59,118 bases of DNA from an uncultured Acidobacteriota bacterium (GCA_937859595.1 CALMAH010000038.1:1-59118); one strand, 5' to 3'. Shown: positions 18,364 to 26,221, counted from the stretch's first letter. Notes: a model not told the origin generated them from the sequence alone. Numbers and translations are program-made.

Positions 18364-20184
18364 ATGGATATCCTCAGATTTGACGAGATAATCGAACCGA
18401 ACGACCAGACCGAAGCACGGCGCGAGCACCTGGAGAAGCTTCGCGAACTGGTCGGCAATGTTTACCCGAACAAGTTTGACCGCACCCGGCTTTCAGGTGA
18501 GGAAGACACGATAACCAACCTCTTAAACCACCGGCCCGTGGCCGAGATCGCCTCAGAGATCGCGGAAGCGATGGCGGGGTTAAAGGAAGGCGAACGCCCG
18601 CAGGCAGAAACGAAAGACGCTCTTAACGAACGGCTAAAGGCGATCGGCAACGTAAGGATAGCGGGGCGGTTGGCCGTTCCGCCGCGCGTTATGGGAAAGG
18701 CGGCGTTCGTGCATCTTTCCGATGGGATATCGCGTTTGCAGATCTACGTTCGCAAGCAGGACGCCGTTGCGATAAATAACGAAACCGGCGAGGCGATGGA
18801 TGAAGAGGGCCGGGCGTGGGAAGTGTTTGGCCTGCTCGACCATGGCGATTTTATCGGCGTTGAGGGCTATCTGTTCATAACCAACACGGGCGAGCTTTCG
18901 GTCCATGTTGAGAAGCTGCAATTCCTTGCCAAGGCGATGCTCCCGATGCCCGACAAGATGCACGGCATCGCAGATCCCGAGATCCGCCAGCGGCAGCGGT
19001 ATGCCGATCTGATAGCGTCGAGCCTCCAAATAGAGCACGAGGGGCTTACGACCCGCGAAGTCTTCGAACGGCGTGCAAAGCTTATCTCGTCGATCCGCCA
19101 TTTTCTCGAAGACCACGGCTATATCGAGGTCGAGACGCCGATGCTGACGCCAAAGGCGACCGGAGCCGCCGCGAAGCCGTTCAAGACGCATCACAATGCG
19201 CTCGACATCGACCTTTACGCCCGCATCGCCCCCGAGCTTTATCTCAAGCGGCTGGTCGTTGGCGGCTTTGAAAAGGTTTACGAGCTAAACCGCAACTTCC
19301 GCAACGAAGGCATCAGCTATAAGCACAATCCCGAGTTCACAATGCTCGAGTTCTACTGTGCCTATATGGACGTGAACGGGATGATGGACTTCTGCGAGGA
19401 ATTGCTGCGGCAGTCGGTGATGAAAGCGACGGGCGGGCTGACGGTCGAATACGAAGGCAACGAGATAGATCTCGGTTCGTTCAGGCGGCTTTCGATGAAA
19501 CAGGCCATTGCAGATCGTCTAAACAATATTGTGACGGCAGAGATGCTTGATGATCCGAAAATAGTGATCTGTCTTCACGGAATGTTGAAAACGGTTGAGA
19601 AACTTCAGGAAGAGACAACAAATGTCGATCTGCGCGAAGCAGACCCATCCGGCGAGAAGATAGTTGAGTTCCTGGCGGGCTATGACTATGTCGGGATGGC
19701 GGAAACGGTAGAGGTTTCCGACGACCATGTACTCGGAGATGGCGAGTCGGCAAAGAGAATCGGCGAGCTATTCGAAACCCTGTGCGAGAGACATCTGCTC
19801 CAACCGACGTTCATTGTTGATTACCCAAAGTCCATCTCCCCGCTCTCGAAGGCGTCGCCCGAGAACCCGCAGATCGCCGAGCGGTTCGAGCTTTTCATAA
19901 ACGGGATGGAGGTCGCGAATGGGTTTAGCGAGCTGAACGACCCGAAGGAACAGTATGATCGGTTCATCGATCAGATGGGCGAACGCGAACGCGGAGACGA
20001 AGAGGCGATGGTCTTGGACGAAGATTACGTCCGCGCCCTTAGCTACGGAATGCCGCCCGCCGCTGGGATCGGAATCGGCATCGACCGGCTCGTGATGCTG
20101 CTGACAAATAAGCATTCGATCCGCGATGTGATATTGTTTCCCCACATGCGGCCCGAGAGGCGAACGCAGGGAACCGAGGAATGA
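18364..20184 (+). CDS. lysS: Lysyl-tRNA synthetase, class II
   Basis: A class II aminoacyl-tRNA synthetase charging tRNA-Lys. The OB-fold anticodon-binding domain (about residues 95-200: [20 protein letters not shown]) is followed by the catalytic core with motif 1 ([17 protein letters not shown]), motif 2 ([20 protein letters not shown]) and motif 3 ([15 protein letters not shown]). At 606 residues it is about 100 longer than most bacterial LysRS. The extra length lies in an N-terminal insertion around residues 45-90 and a second insertion around 385-440, between motifs 2 and 3. The last four bases overlap a possible ATG of the next gene, so the two may be co-transcribed. Confidence 0.96.
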   Translation: MDILRFDEIIEPNDQTEARREHLEKLRELVGNVYPNKFDRTRLSGEEDTITNLLNHRPVAEIASEIAEAMAGLKEGERPQAETKDALNERLKAIGNVRIAGRLAVPPRVMGKAAFVHLSDGISRLQIYVRKQDAVAINNETGEAMDEEGRAWEVFGLLDHGDFIGVEGYLFITNTGELSVHVEKLQFLAKAMLPMPDKMHGIADPEIRQRQRYADLIASSLQIEHEGLTTREVFERRAKLISSIRHFLEDHGYIEVETPMLTPKATGAAAKPFKTHHNALDIDLYARIAPELYLKRLVVGGFEKVYELNRNFRNEGISYKHNPEFTMLEFYCAYMDVNGMMDFCEELLRQSVMKATGGLTVEYEGNEIDLGSFRRLSMKQAIADRLNNIVTAEMLDDPKIVICLHGMLKTVEKLQEETTNVDLREADPSGEKIVEFLAGYDYVGMAETVEVSDDHVLGDGESAKRIGELFETLCERHLLQPTFIVDYPKSISPLSKASPENPQIAERFELFINGMEVANGFSELNDPKEQYDRFIDQMGERERGDEEAMVLDEDYVRALSYGMPPAAGIGIGIDRLVMLLTNKHSIRDVILFPHMRPERRTQGTEE

Positions 20185-20213
20185 CCGCAACTTTATTGGA
20201 GGTGTCTGTCCGG

Positions 20214-20987
20214 ATGAATCATCGTTTGCTTAGAACACTGCTCTTGACCGCGGCGTTGATCTTCGTTGTTGATCTGGCCCCGGCTCAAAGATCCGGCAAT
20301 ACGGAGCCTTTCCAAAAGCCCGAACGGCTAAAGCTGACCGGCATCGGCGAACCCGACCCGAATGTGAGATGGGAAGACCAGAAATACATAACGGCATCGT
20401 TTTACCCGATCGGATGGTCGCGCGACGGAAAGTTCGCATATCTGGTCGTCCCGGCTGACGAAGCATGCGGTTGTCTTACTCTCCATATCTTTATTCAGGA
20501 TCTGAGGACCGACAGAGTGGTTTGGAAAGAGACCTACGACGGTGAGGCGGAGCCGGAGATCCCGGAGACGCTCGATACTGCCTGGCCCAAGGTTCAAAAC
20601 GATTATTCCGCAAAGCTTCGTCAATACGGCATCGAGCAGGCCGATAAGTTTGAATTGATCCACCCGGCTATCAGGCTCGACAACGATGTCCTCACGCCTG
20701 AAGTGACCGTTGCCATCGAAACCGATGGTGTGTTTGAAGTGGACGGAACGGTCACGGTGCGGATGGTGTCACAGCGAAACGGTGTAAAGACCATAAGCCG
20801 GAACAGGTATCACAGAAAAGACGTCAATTCTATCCGAAACGCAGAAATAGCCGGTTCGCTGATTAGCCCCTTCGAAAAGCGGGCAGCCGTGATCCTGATC
20901 GAAGAGCATCGCGGTTACGAGGGGCCGCCCAATGTAACCAGGATACGCGTGGTCGGCTCAACGCTAACGACCGGATTTAAGAAATAA
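20214..20987 (+). CDS. Secreted protein of unknown function
   Basis: No family recognised. From ATG 20214 the product has about 257 residues. It has a good signal peptide (MNHRLLRTLLLTAALIF, cleavage near APAQR) and a mature part that reads as beta-rich: WSRDGKFAYLVVPADEACGC and VDGTVTVRMVSQRNG. The frame also opens at ATG 20181, giving an ATGA overlap with lysS. GGAGG at 20196-20201 favours a start downstream of it, at 20214 or a nearby GTG. The CGC motif near residue 85 is the only cysteine pair. Translation is probably coupled to lysS, but no functional link is evident. Confidence 0.7.
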   Translation: MNHRLLRTLLLTAALIFVVDLAPAQRSGNTEPFQKPERLKLTGIGEPDPNVRWEDQKYITASFYPIGWSRDGKFAYLVVPADEACGCLTLHIFIQDLRTDRVVWKETYDGEAEPEIPETLDTAWPKVQNDYSAKLRQYGIEQADKFELIHPAIRLDNDVLTPEVTVAIETDGVFEVDGTVTVRMVSQRNGVKTISRNRYHRKDVNSIRNAEIAGSLISPFEKRAAVILIEEHRGYEGPPNVTRIRVVGSTLTTGFKK

Positions 20988-21116
20988 ACCCATACGCCGC
21001 CAGTCACGAATTGGCCTCGGCCTCAGGTAGTGCCCGCTGCCGTTTCCGTCCTTATTGCTCATAGCCGCCATCTGACCCATGCCGGGCGTTCGCAGGCAGA
21101 CCGCGGAGCCGATCCG

Positions 21117-21809
21117 TCAAGGCGTTGTAACGACCTGATACGTCGGCGAGTATTTGCCGAACGGCACGTTCCGTTTGAGATAGATCGCGCGGTAATGGCG
21201 GATCTCGGGCTGCCCGTCGGAAAGCGGCGGGAGGCTGTGAACGATCGGCGAGTTTGTCGCGATGACGGCCGTCTCCCAAGCTTTGCTCTCCCCCCGTTTC
21301 ATATCGATCCGCAACGCCGGGATGCGACGCTTCCTATAGCGAAACTCGACCGCCCCGCCCGCCAGAACGTTGATCTTAAGCTCCGGAGCAACCACGTCAG
21401 GATCGAGCCGGGCAACCTCATTCCGGACAAGCCCGAGCGACTCGCCGATGGCGTCGTTATAGCCCGGTGCGGCCTTTATTTTCCGGATCAGCCGTCTCGC
21501 ATTCGCGATGATGCCGTTCGAAGCCGCCGCCGGAAACGCCAAGGCCTTGAACGCGGGGAGCGCCGGAACTGCACCGCCGGTCTTTCCGCGAATGATGCGC
21601 CATTTCGCCGAGCTGAAAGCTTCCTTCGTGTTCGCGATCTGCAGCGAAACTTTCCGCAGATAGTCAAGAACTGCCGCGTCGTCCTGAATGCGCTGCAATT
21701 CCTCGGGCGAAACGTCCAGGCTGGCGGCCATCGCCGGCAATCGCTCGGCGAGACTGTTCAGAAGCAGGCTAATATCGCCTTCTTTAACAGGAAAATCACG
21801 TTCTGCCAT
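21117..21809 (-). CDS. Conserved hypothetical protein, helical plus beta-sandwich
   Basis: A 230-residue soluble protein without signal peptide. The N-terminal ~70 residues are helical. A Gly/Ala/Pro linker follows (residues ~73-95). The C-terminal half ends in a fibronectin-III-like pattern (HYRAIYLKRN..FGKYSPTYQVV). The layout resembles bacterial hypothetical proteins in which a helical domain precedes an FN3-like tail. That comparison is from memory. ATG 21809 is preceded by GGGAGG, which settles the strand. The opposite-strand frame over the same DNA (21030-21914) has no such signal. It converges on the lysS operon and lies beside a degenerate, repeat-filled stretch. Confidence 0.7.
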   Translation of the reverse strand: MAERDFPVKEGDISLLLNSLAERLPAMAASLDVSPEELQRIQDDAAVLDYLRKVSLQIANTKEAFSSAKWRIIRGKTGGAVPALPAFKALAFPAAASNGIIANARRLIRKIKAAPGYNDAIGESLGLVRNEVARLDPDVVAPELKINVLAGGAVEFRYRKRRIPALRIDMKRGESKAWETAVIATNSPIVHSLPPLSDGQPEIRHYRAIYLKRNVPFGKYSPTYQVVTTP

Positions 21810-21859
21810 ACTAATTTCCTCCCATCAAATGGCCTCAGCGGCGCGGGTCAGATCTCAGA

Positions 21860-22085
21860 CAATTACATTATAACTCATCTTGTAAATGTGATGCTACATA
21901 ACGTGTACATATAAGCTTATCGGGTAAACGATAGAGATTATCATATAATTGAGATGGAACATCACATAAGCGTGATCATATATCGTGTGTACGCAATAAT
22001 ATAACCTGTATACATATTAAGTCAGCATATAAGCATGATGATATATCGTGTAACCGCGATAGAGCATTGCGTAGACGCGACAACT
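21860..22085. repeat. AT-rich degenerate tandem-repeat tract
   Basis: This non-coding tract is far more AT-rich than its surroundings. ATAAGC recurs at 21911, 21966 and 22029. The segments 21966-21998 and 22029-22061 agree at 27 of 33 positions, sharing ATATATCGTGT, with a 63-base period. The first unit (21911) is more diverged. No frame is open through it. It sits between a conserved hypothetical gene and an arsC-like relic, and may be a decayed element or a protein-binding array. Confidence 0.55.
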
Positions 22086-22228
22086 CATCGCAGATCGGCT
22101 AGTGCTCTTATAGCATTGACTGAGGATGATCTCGGGGCCGCGGCCGGTCACTTTCGCTCCGATGCGGGTCTGTGCTGAAAGCACCGTATTTATTGACGTG
22201 TGGCTGCTATCGAAACAAGCGCGGGGGC

Positions 22229-22420
22229 CCTTTCTATCGGGCGGGCGATTACCGCACGGCCGCCGACAACGACTATCGGGCGATTCAGGAGGCCCGGATT
22301 GGCGACGATGGCGTCTGTTATCTCGTTTTCAGGCGTTTCCGGCGTGAATCCGCGTTCCTTAAACTCTTTTTCCTTCGTCCGCAGCAGCCCGAACGCCGGA
22401 GTTTGCAGACAATGCCGAAC
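22229..22420 (-). pseudogene. 3' relic of an ArsC/YffB-family (arsenate reductase-like) gene
   Basis: The minus-strand frame encodes about 64 residues matching the C-terminal third of the ArsC/Spx/YffB family: GLLRTKEKEFKERG, then EITDAIVANP and LLNRPIVVVGGRAVIARP. That last part is the family's highly conserved L-x-x-NRPIVV-x-x-x-x-x-x-xRP motif. The N-terminal two thirds, with the thioredoxin-fold CxxS/T region, are missing. Upstream of the match the frame carries unrelated sequence with no ribosome binding site. It is a truncated, presumably dead copy. The plus-strand gene at 22521 has a long apparent N-terminal extension only because its frame happens to run across this relic. Confidence 0.65.
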
Positions 22421-22520
22421 GACCCGGCCGGGCCGCTGTGTTGGCGGCAGAGACGCGGACAAAGAGCGGTTCGATATCGCGGCCGGATGCGGTATCATGT
22501 TCAAACAGGATCAAATTTAT

Positions 22521-22886
22521 ATGAGGAAAGCATATCTACTGTCGTTTTTGGTGATCGGGCTGTTGGTCGGCAGCGTTCAGGCCCAGGTGTCGGTTGCGGG
22601 CGAATGGGACGGTTCGTTCAACACGCCGGGCGGGCCGCGTCCGCTGAAGTTCGTGCTAGAAGTTGACGGCGAAAAGCTGACGGGTACGGTCAAACGTCCT
22701 TCTGGCGATCTGCCGCTGACGGGCACGATCAAAGGCGACAAGATCGAGTTCAGTTATACCATCAACTACGGCGGCAACGACCTGACGCTCTTCTTTAGCG
22801 GCAAGGTCGATGGCGACAAGATGGGCGGCATAGTCACGATCGGCAGCACAGACGACAACTGGAGCGCCACGCGGGCGGCGAAGTGA
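22521..22886 (+). CDS. Small secreted beta-barrel-like protein, unknown function
   Basis: A 121-residue secreted protein. The start at ATG 22521 is chosen because the signal peptide begins there (MRKAYLLSFLVIGLLVG, cleavage near VQAQV) and an AGGA lies upstream; the frame is open for another 107 codons but those read through the arsC relic. The mature part is a run of short beta strands and turns: VAGEWDGSFNTPGG, GEKLTGTVKRPSGDLPLTGTIKGDKIEF, GNDLTLFFSGKVDGDKMGG. This pattern is frequent in acidobacterial secreted proteins, sometimes fused to hydrolases. It overlaps the next gene by four bases (GTGA). Confidence 0.75.
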   Translation: MRKAYLLSFLVIGLLVGSVQAQVSVAGEWDGSFNTPGGPRPLKFVLEVDGEKLTGTVKRPSGDLPLTGTIKGDKIEFSYTINYGGNDLTLFFSGKVDGDKMGGIVTIGSTDDNWSATRAAK

Positions 22887-23113
22887 CGGACGAGTTTCGT
22901 GCGATGCTCGAAGATCCTGACCTTGAGGCTGAACGCGGGCCGCAGGGGACGCTGATCTTCCTCGACGGCGGCCAGTATTGTGTGGTCGGGCCGGATTTCG
23001 CGGGGATGGAAGAAAGCCGGGGATACGCATTTGGCTCGACAAAGGAAGAGGCCATCGCGAACTATGCTGTGAAGGCAAGTACTCATATTGAGAGTTGTTT
23101 TGAAAACCCCTAG
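22883..23113 (+). CDS. Small acidic protein, unknown function
   Basis: A 76-residue soluble protein without signal peptide. It starts with GTG at 22883, whose GTGA overlaps the stop of the preceding gene, a sign of translational coupling. Residues ~20-65 (GTLIFLDGGQYCVVGPDFAGMEESRGYAFGS followed by KEEAIANY) read as a small alpha/beta fold. No family recognised. It ends directly before the first three-hairpin repeat. Confidence 0.6.
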   Translation: MTDEFRAMLEDPDLEAERGPQGTLIFLDGGQYCVVGPDFAGMEESRGYAFGSTKEEAIANYAVKASTHIESCFENP

Positions 23114-23134
23114 ATCTGGAAGTTAGGGGCCAAC

Positions 23135-23248
23135 CAGTCTGCGAAGCAGACGGCATAACTCTAGCCCCACGTGAAGTGCAGCGAAGCGAAACGTAACGTG
23201 GGGTGCAGCGGCACAAATGAACGGAGCGTGTGAAACACGCGGCATAAA
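23135..23248 (+). repeat. Three-hairpin repeat, copy A
   Basis: About 114 bp made of three successive inverted repeats: GTCTGC-GAA-GCAGAC (23136-23150), a long one from AGCCCCACGTGAAG (from 23162) to ACGTGGGGT (to ~23203), and GCGTGT-GAA-ACACGC (23225-23239), then GGCATAAA. Copy B follows in the opposite orientation about 20 bp away, so A and B together form a large inverted repeat within the 346-bp gap 23114-23459. No open reading frame or transposase is present. Confidence 0.8.
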
Positions 23249-23266
23249 ACACGTGAAAATATGTTT

Positions 23267-23366
23267 ATGTCGCCTGTTTCACAGGCTCTGACTATATTGC
23301 TGATCCGACCCCACGTTCCGCTTCGCTTCACATGGGGCTACAAATATTACGTCTGCTTTGCAGACT
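23267..23366 (-). repeat. Three-hairpin repeat, copy B (inverted relative to A)
   Basis: The reverse complement of this segment matches copy A module for module: AGTCTGC-AAA-GCAGAC, AGCCCCATGTGAAGCGAAGC..ACGTGGGGT, then GAGCCTGTGAAACAGGC. Compensatory changes keep the stems paired: GCGTGT/ACACGC in A becomes GCCTGT/ACAGGC here. It is 94 bp upstream of the dienelactone-hydrolase-like gene and is probably transcribed in its leader. Confidence 0.8.
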
Positions 23367-23459
23367 CAATGACGGCAATTGCTAACATCAATGGTTTATC
23401 AAGGCTCTCTTTGAAAACAGCCCCGGCCCCAAGTATTCTTTACGAACCGAGGAAAAATT

Positions 23460-24347
23460 ATGGAACGCAAAACAGCAAACGATTATCCGCAGGAACTGCT
23501 CGACCTTTTTCACGAATATCAGCATGGCGAGATCGACCGGCGCACCTTTCTTAACGGCATCGGGAAGTTCGCGGTCGGAGGGCTGACGGTTGCGGCGATA
23601 TTCGAAAGCCTGAGGCCGAACTACGCCTGGGCACAGACCATCGACCCGAACGACGATGAGATAAAGACCGGTTATGAGACGGTCAAATCTCCCGAGGGCA
23701 ACGGCGAGATCAAGGGCTATTTTGCACGGCCGGCAAAGGGCACGAAGCACCCCGCTGTGCTGGTGATCCACGAGAACAGGGGGCTGAACCCGTATATCGA
23801 GGACGTCGCGCGGCGGCTGGCAAAGGCGGGATATATGGCCTATGCACCGGACGGGCTGACCTCGGTCGGCGGCTATCCCGGCGACGAACAAAAGGGTGCG
23901 GCGGCATTTCGCGAGGTAGATGGCCGCAAGATGACCGAAGATTTTGTCGCCTCGGCGATGTGGCTCAAGAAGCACCCGGAGAGCACCGGAAAACTTGGTG
24001 CAGTGGGCTTTTGCTTTGGCGGCGGCATGGTCAATCAGCTTGCTGTCCGGCTCGGCAAAGATCTGGACGCAGGCGTCGCATTCTATGGCCGCCAGGCCGG
24101 GATAGACGACGTGCCGAAGATATCAGCTCCGCTGCAATTTCATTACGCAGGAAACGACCCCCGCATAAACGAAGGCATCGAGGCCTATGAGGCTGCGCTG
24201 AAAAAACACAATAAGGATCTTGAATCCTATATGTACGAGGGCAAACAGCACGGCTTTCACAACGACACGACGCCCCGCTACGACGAAGAGTCAGCCAAGC
24301 AAGCCTGGCAGCGGACTCTGGATTTCTTTAAGAAGCATCTGAAATAA
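23460..24347 (+). CDS. Dienelactone hydrolase family protein, probable Tat export
   Basis: A 295-residue alpha/beta hydrolase of the carboxymethylenebutenolidase (DLH) type. The catalytic triad is visible as Cys185 (GAVGFCFGGG), Asp233 (YAGNDPRIN) and His264 (KQHGFHND). Cys is the nucleophile, as in true DLH. Residues 1-60 precede the fold and contain DRRTFLNGIGKFAVGG followed by a hydrophobic stretch to AWAQ, which resembles a twin-arginine (Tat) signal set 25 residues in. Such DLH homologues with Tat-like leaders are widespread; their physiological substrate is generally unknown, so activity on dienelactones is not assured. A terminator follows. Confidence 0.9.
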   Translation: MERKTANDYPQELLDLFHEYQHGEIDRRTFLNGIGKFAVGGLTVAAIFESLRPNYAWAQTIDPNDDEIKTGYETVKSPEGNGEIKGYFARPAKGTKHPAVLVIHENRGLNPYIEDVARRLAKAGYMAYAPDGLTSVGGYPGDEQKGAAAFREVDGRKMTEDFVASAMWLKKHPESTGKLGAVGFCFGGGMVNQLAVRLGKDLDAGVAFYGRQAGIDDVPKISAPLQFHYAGNDPRINEGIEAYEAALKKHNKDLESYMYEGKQHGFHNDTTPRYDEESAKQAWQRTLDFFKKHLK

Positions 24348-24374
24348 TTCCGATCTACAGTTCACTTTTCGATC

Positions 24375-24400
24375 GCCGGTCGCTAAACGATCGGCTTTTT
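24375..24400 (+). terminator. Intrinsic terminator after the DLH gene
   Basis: GCCGGTCG (24375-24382) pairs with CGATCGGC (24388-24395), one G-U included, across the loop CTAAA, followed by TTTTTC. It lies 28 bases after the stop codon. Confidence 0.75.
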
Positions 24401-24487
24401 CTTTCCAGCCGTGATAGTTTTTCGAGATCTCAAACGCATTCATTGGTGGCCGGGGAATGCGGCTAAAGAATTTAAGAGGGAGAAATT

Positions 24488-25033
24488 ATGAAGAACATAT
24501 TTGCAGTTTTGGTTTTGGCGGCGGCGTTGGCGGGAGTTTCGTTTGCTCAGGCGCCGGCGAAGGGGCAGGGAGTTAAGACGGCGGTGGTCGAGTTTACGCC
24601 CGGGCCGAATGCGTCAACAATGAACGATCAGGCGAAGCGCGGATTGCAGACGATGCTTTCGGCAAGGCTGAATCACACGCGTAAGTTCAACGTTTACGAT
24701 ACGCGGCACACGCGAAATGCCTCGCAGGCAGATCTGGCGGCGATCAACGGTGCTTCAACGGCAGCGGCGGTCAAGCTCGGAAAGCAGCTTGGCGTTGCCT
24801 ATGTTGTCACCGGTACAGTAAGCGAATACGCGCAAAAGGCCGCTGACGGCCATGGCCACGCCACGGTCTCGGTTCGAATGGTCGAGGTCGCAACCGGAAA
24901 AGTGAAGTATTCCGGCGAGGTCTCGGTGCGGAGCGGAAAACCGATGAATGCCGGTACGCAGCCCGAAATGCAGGCTCAGGTTATGCGGCACATCGTCGAT
25001 CAATTCGTCGATCTACTGGAAGGCCGATTCTAA
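24488..25033 (+). CDS. Secreted CsgG/LpoB-like domain protein
   Basis: A 181-residue secreted protein with a signal peptide ending VSFAQA. The mature part matches the CsgG/FlgT/LpoB-type alpha/beta fold: KTAVVEFTPG, LQTMLSARL, FNVYDTR, AAAVKLGKQLGVAYVVTGTVSEY, VSVRMVEVATGKVKYSGEVSV. There is no lipobox cysteine, so unlike CsgG or LpoB it is probably a soluble periplasmic protein. Proteins of this fold act in curli export, flagellar assembly or penicillin-binding-protein activation; neighbours give no hint which, if any, applies. The start ATG 24488 follows GAGGGAGAAATT. Confidence 0.8.
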   Translation: MKNIFAVLVLAAALAGVSFAQAPAKGQGVKTAVVEFTPGPNASTMNDQAKRGLQTMLSARLNHTRKFNVYDTRHTRNASQADLAAINGASTAAAVKLGKQLGVAYVVTGTVSEYAQKAADGHGHATVSVRMVEVATGKVKYSGEVSVRSGKPMNAGTQPEMQAQVMRHIVDQFVDLLEGRF

Positions 25034-25055
25034 AAAATGCTACTGAATCGAGCAC

Positions 25056-25099
25056 GGCTCCTTTAGCGACGATGTTCTAGCCGAATCGCTAAAGGAGCC
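25056..25099. other. Perfect 14-bp stem-loop without T-tract
   Basis: GGCTCCTTTAGCGA (25056-25069) and TCGCTAAAGGAGCC (25086-25099) pair perfectly around a 16-base loop, 22 bases after the CsgG-like gene. No run of T follows, so it is not a standard terminator. The 360-bp gap 25034-25394 holds this hairpin, repeat copy C, and otherwise nothing recognisable. Confidence 0.6.
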
Positions 25100-25208
25100 A
25101 CTTCGTGTTTAAAGCAGGAGTTTCGTTCGGAAGGCGTACGATGAACCCTTCCTGTTTTTGGCCGCATCCGGGAACAGCAACAGATCCAAGTCTGCTTTTG
25201 CGGGCGAA

Positions 25209-25312
25209 ATATGCCGCGTGTTTCACACGCTCGGATATCTTGTGTGCGGCGAACCCCACGTTCCGCTCCGCTCCACATGGGGCTAAAGATGTGCCGTCCG
25301 CTCTGCGGACTC
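25209..25312 (-). repeat. Three-hairpin repeat, copy C
   Basis: Third copy, in the same orientation as copy B. GCCGCGTGTTTCACACGCTC is followed by the CCCCACGTTCCGCT..CATGGGGCTA hairpin and CGTCCGC-TCT-GCGGACTC. Stem changes are again compensated: GTCTGC/GCAGAC in A becomes GTCCGC/GCGGAC here. This supports selection for, or recent spread of, the folded form. Confidence 0.8.
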
Positions 25313-25394
25313 ACCGATCTGAATCGGCCCCGTAAAAGACCTGCAAGATTTTCTTACCCGACTCCCGTTAATTCTCGAAGTTTTAATCGAGAGA

Positions 25395-26018
25395 CTAGAA
25401 ATCGATTATGAATTGTGCGAGTTCCTCAAGTCGAAAGTAGGCTTCTGCCTGGAGTCTCAACTGATCTACAAATATTGACCTAATGCCTTCTTTACCAAAA
25501 GCTTTCTCTACGTCTCTTAGGTGCTCCTTCTTTTCATGGTCCTGATGGTACTCGAAGCCGTAGAGCCAAGTCTTTAAAGTCTTATTATCCCAAAGCGTCA
25601 CGCCGGCTAACGTGATTTGACCAAATCCGCTGAACGGACTGTTATCTTTGGTATATCGAATCGCTTTCAGGTGCCGCTTCATCGCCCTATCTGAAAATCG
25701 ACGACCAATAAGCGTTGCAACTTTGCTGAACGAAGCAGGCTCCTTCTCAAGGTATAGCGGCCTAAGATGATGCAAAAACGAAGCCATGAGTTCGAGATCC
25801 AATTCACCTCGGCTCGTTTCTACTTTCGACGCACCTTCGCCAAGTCCAACCATGTTTACCTTTACGGAAAGACCGTCCCTTATTAATGCTGTGTTTCGCA
25901 AACGAGCCGAATGTTCGCAATACTCTCTTAATACCGTTAGGTCTTCGTCAGAAAACTGTCCGATTAATCTCGTTGGAGACTCTTCCCCAAACGCCATCAT
26001 CATTTTTATCTCTTTCAT
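25395..26018 (-). CDS. Orphan hypothetical protein
   Basis: A 207-residue soluble protein, not recognised. The sequence is charged and mostly helical, with no signal peptide or membrane segment. Segments of note are FSDEDLTVLREYCEHSARL near the N-terminus and GQITLAGVTLWDNKTLKTW at about residues 130-150. The DNA is more AT-rich than the flanking housekeeping genes and the gene sits among repeats, consistent with recent acquisition. It has a recognisable sigma-70 promoter about 170 bases upstream and a leader containing a terminator-like hairpin. The ATG at 26018 overlaps the TGA of a possible 44-codon leader frame. Confidence 0.65.
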   Translation of the reverse strand: MKEIKMMMAFGEESPTRLIGQFSDEDLTVLREYCEHSARLRNTALIRDGLSVKVNMVGLGEGASKVETSRGELDLELMASFLHHLRPLYLEKEPASFSKVATLIGRRFSDRAMKRHLKAIRYTKDNSPFSGFGQITLAGVTLWDNKTLKTWLYGFEYHQDHEKKEHLRDVEKAFGKEGIRSIFVDQLRLQAEAYFRLEELAQFIIDF

Positions 26019-26040
26019 ACAGACTCAATAATTTGAGGAT

Positions 26041-26074
26041 TAAAACAAAAGCTTCGCCCGTTGCCGGACGAAGC
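26041..26074 (-). terminator. Terminator-like hairpin in the leader of the orphan gene
   Basis: On the minus strand GCTTCG-TCCG-GCAA-CGGG-CGAAGC (26074-26051, one mismatch inside the stem) is followed by TTTTGTTTTA. It lies between the promoter at 26193-26221 and the ATG at 26018, so it could act as an attenuator, or define a short RNA of about 145 nt. It could also stop read-through from the toxin-antitoxin operon. Confidence 0.55.
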
Positions 26075-26192
26075 CTTCGGTATTTCAAGCGAGCTGTTGG
26101 TGAGCTCGGGAGAAAAGAGATGAACGAACTGCGCCCCGAGTGCGGGCACCTTTACTGATCTCGGAGTGTTAAACACAATCCGGTAGCTACCC

Positions 26193-26221
26193 AATATACT
26201 GAGTCAGTTGACCCTTGTCAA
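26193..26221 (-). promoter_or_regulatory. Sigma-70-type promoter
   Basis: On the minus strand TTGACA (26221-26216), a 17-base spacer, then TATATT (26198-26193). The -35 is perfect and the -10 matches at five of six positions. It faces the orphan gene at 25395-26018. The 332-bp gap 26019-26350 contains this promoter, the leader hairpin and a 44-codon leader frame (GTG at 26149 to TGA at 26015). Confidence 0.7.

Noticed and set aside
21030..21914. Long plus-strand open frame over the 21117-21809 gene
   Set aside because: The minus-strand frame has GGGAGG before its ATG and a protein-like sequence; the plus-strand frame is rich in Arg/Pro/His and has no ribosome binding site. It is a shadow.
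22200..22520. N-terminal extension of the small secreted protein at 22521
   Set aside because: The frame is open there by chance over the arsC relic. The signal peptide and AGGA define the start at 22521.
21860..25312. CRISPR array
   Set aside because: The repeats are neither short, regular nor evenly spaced, and there are no cas genes in the window.
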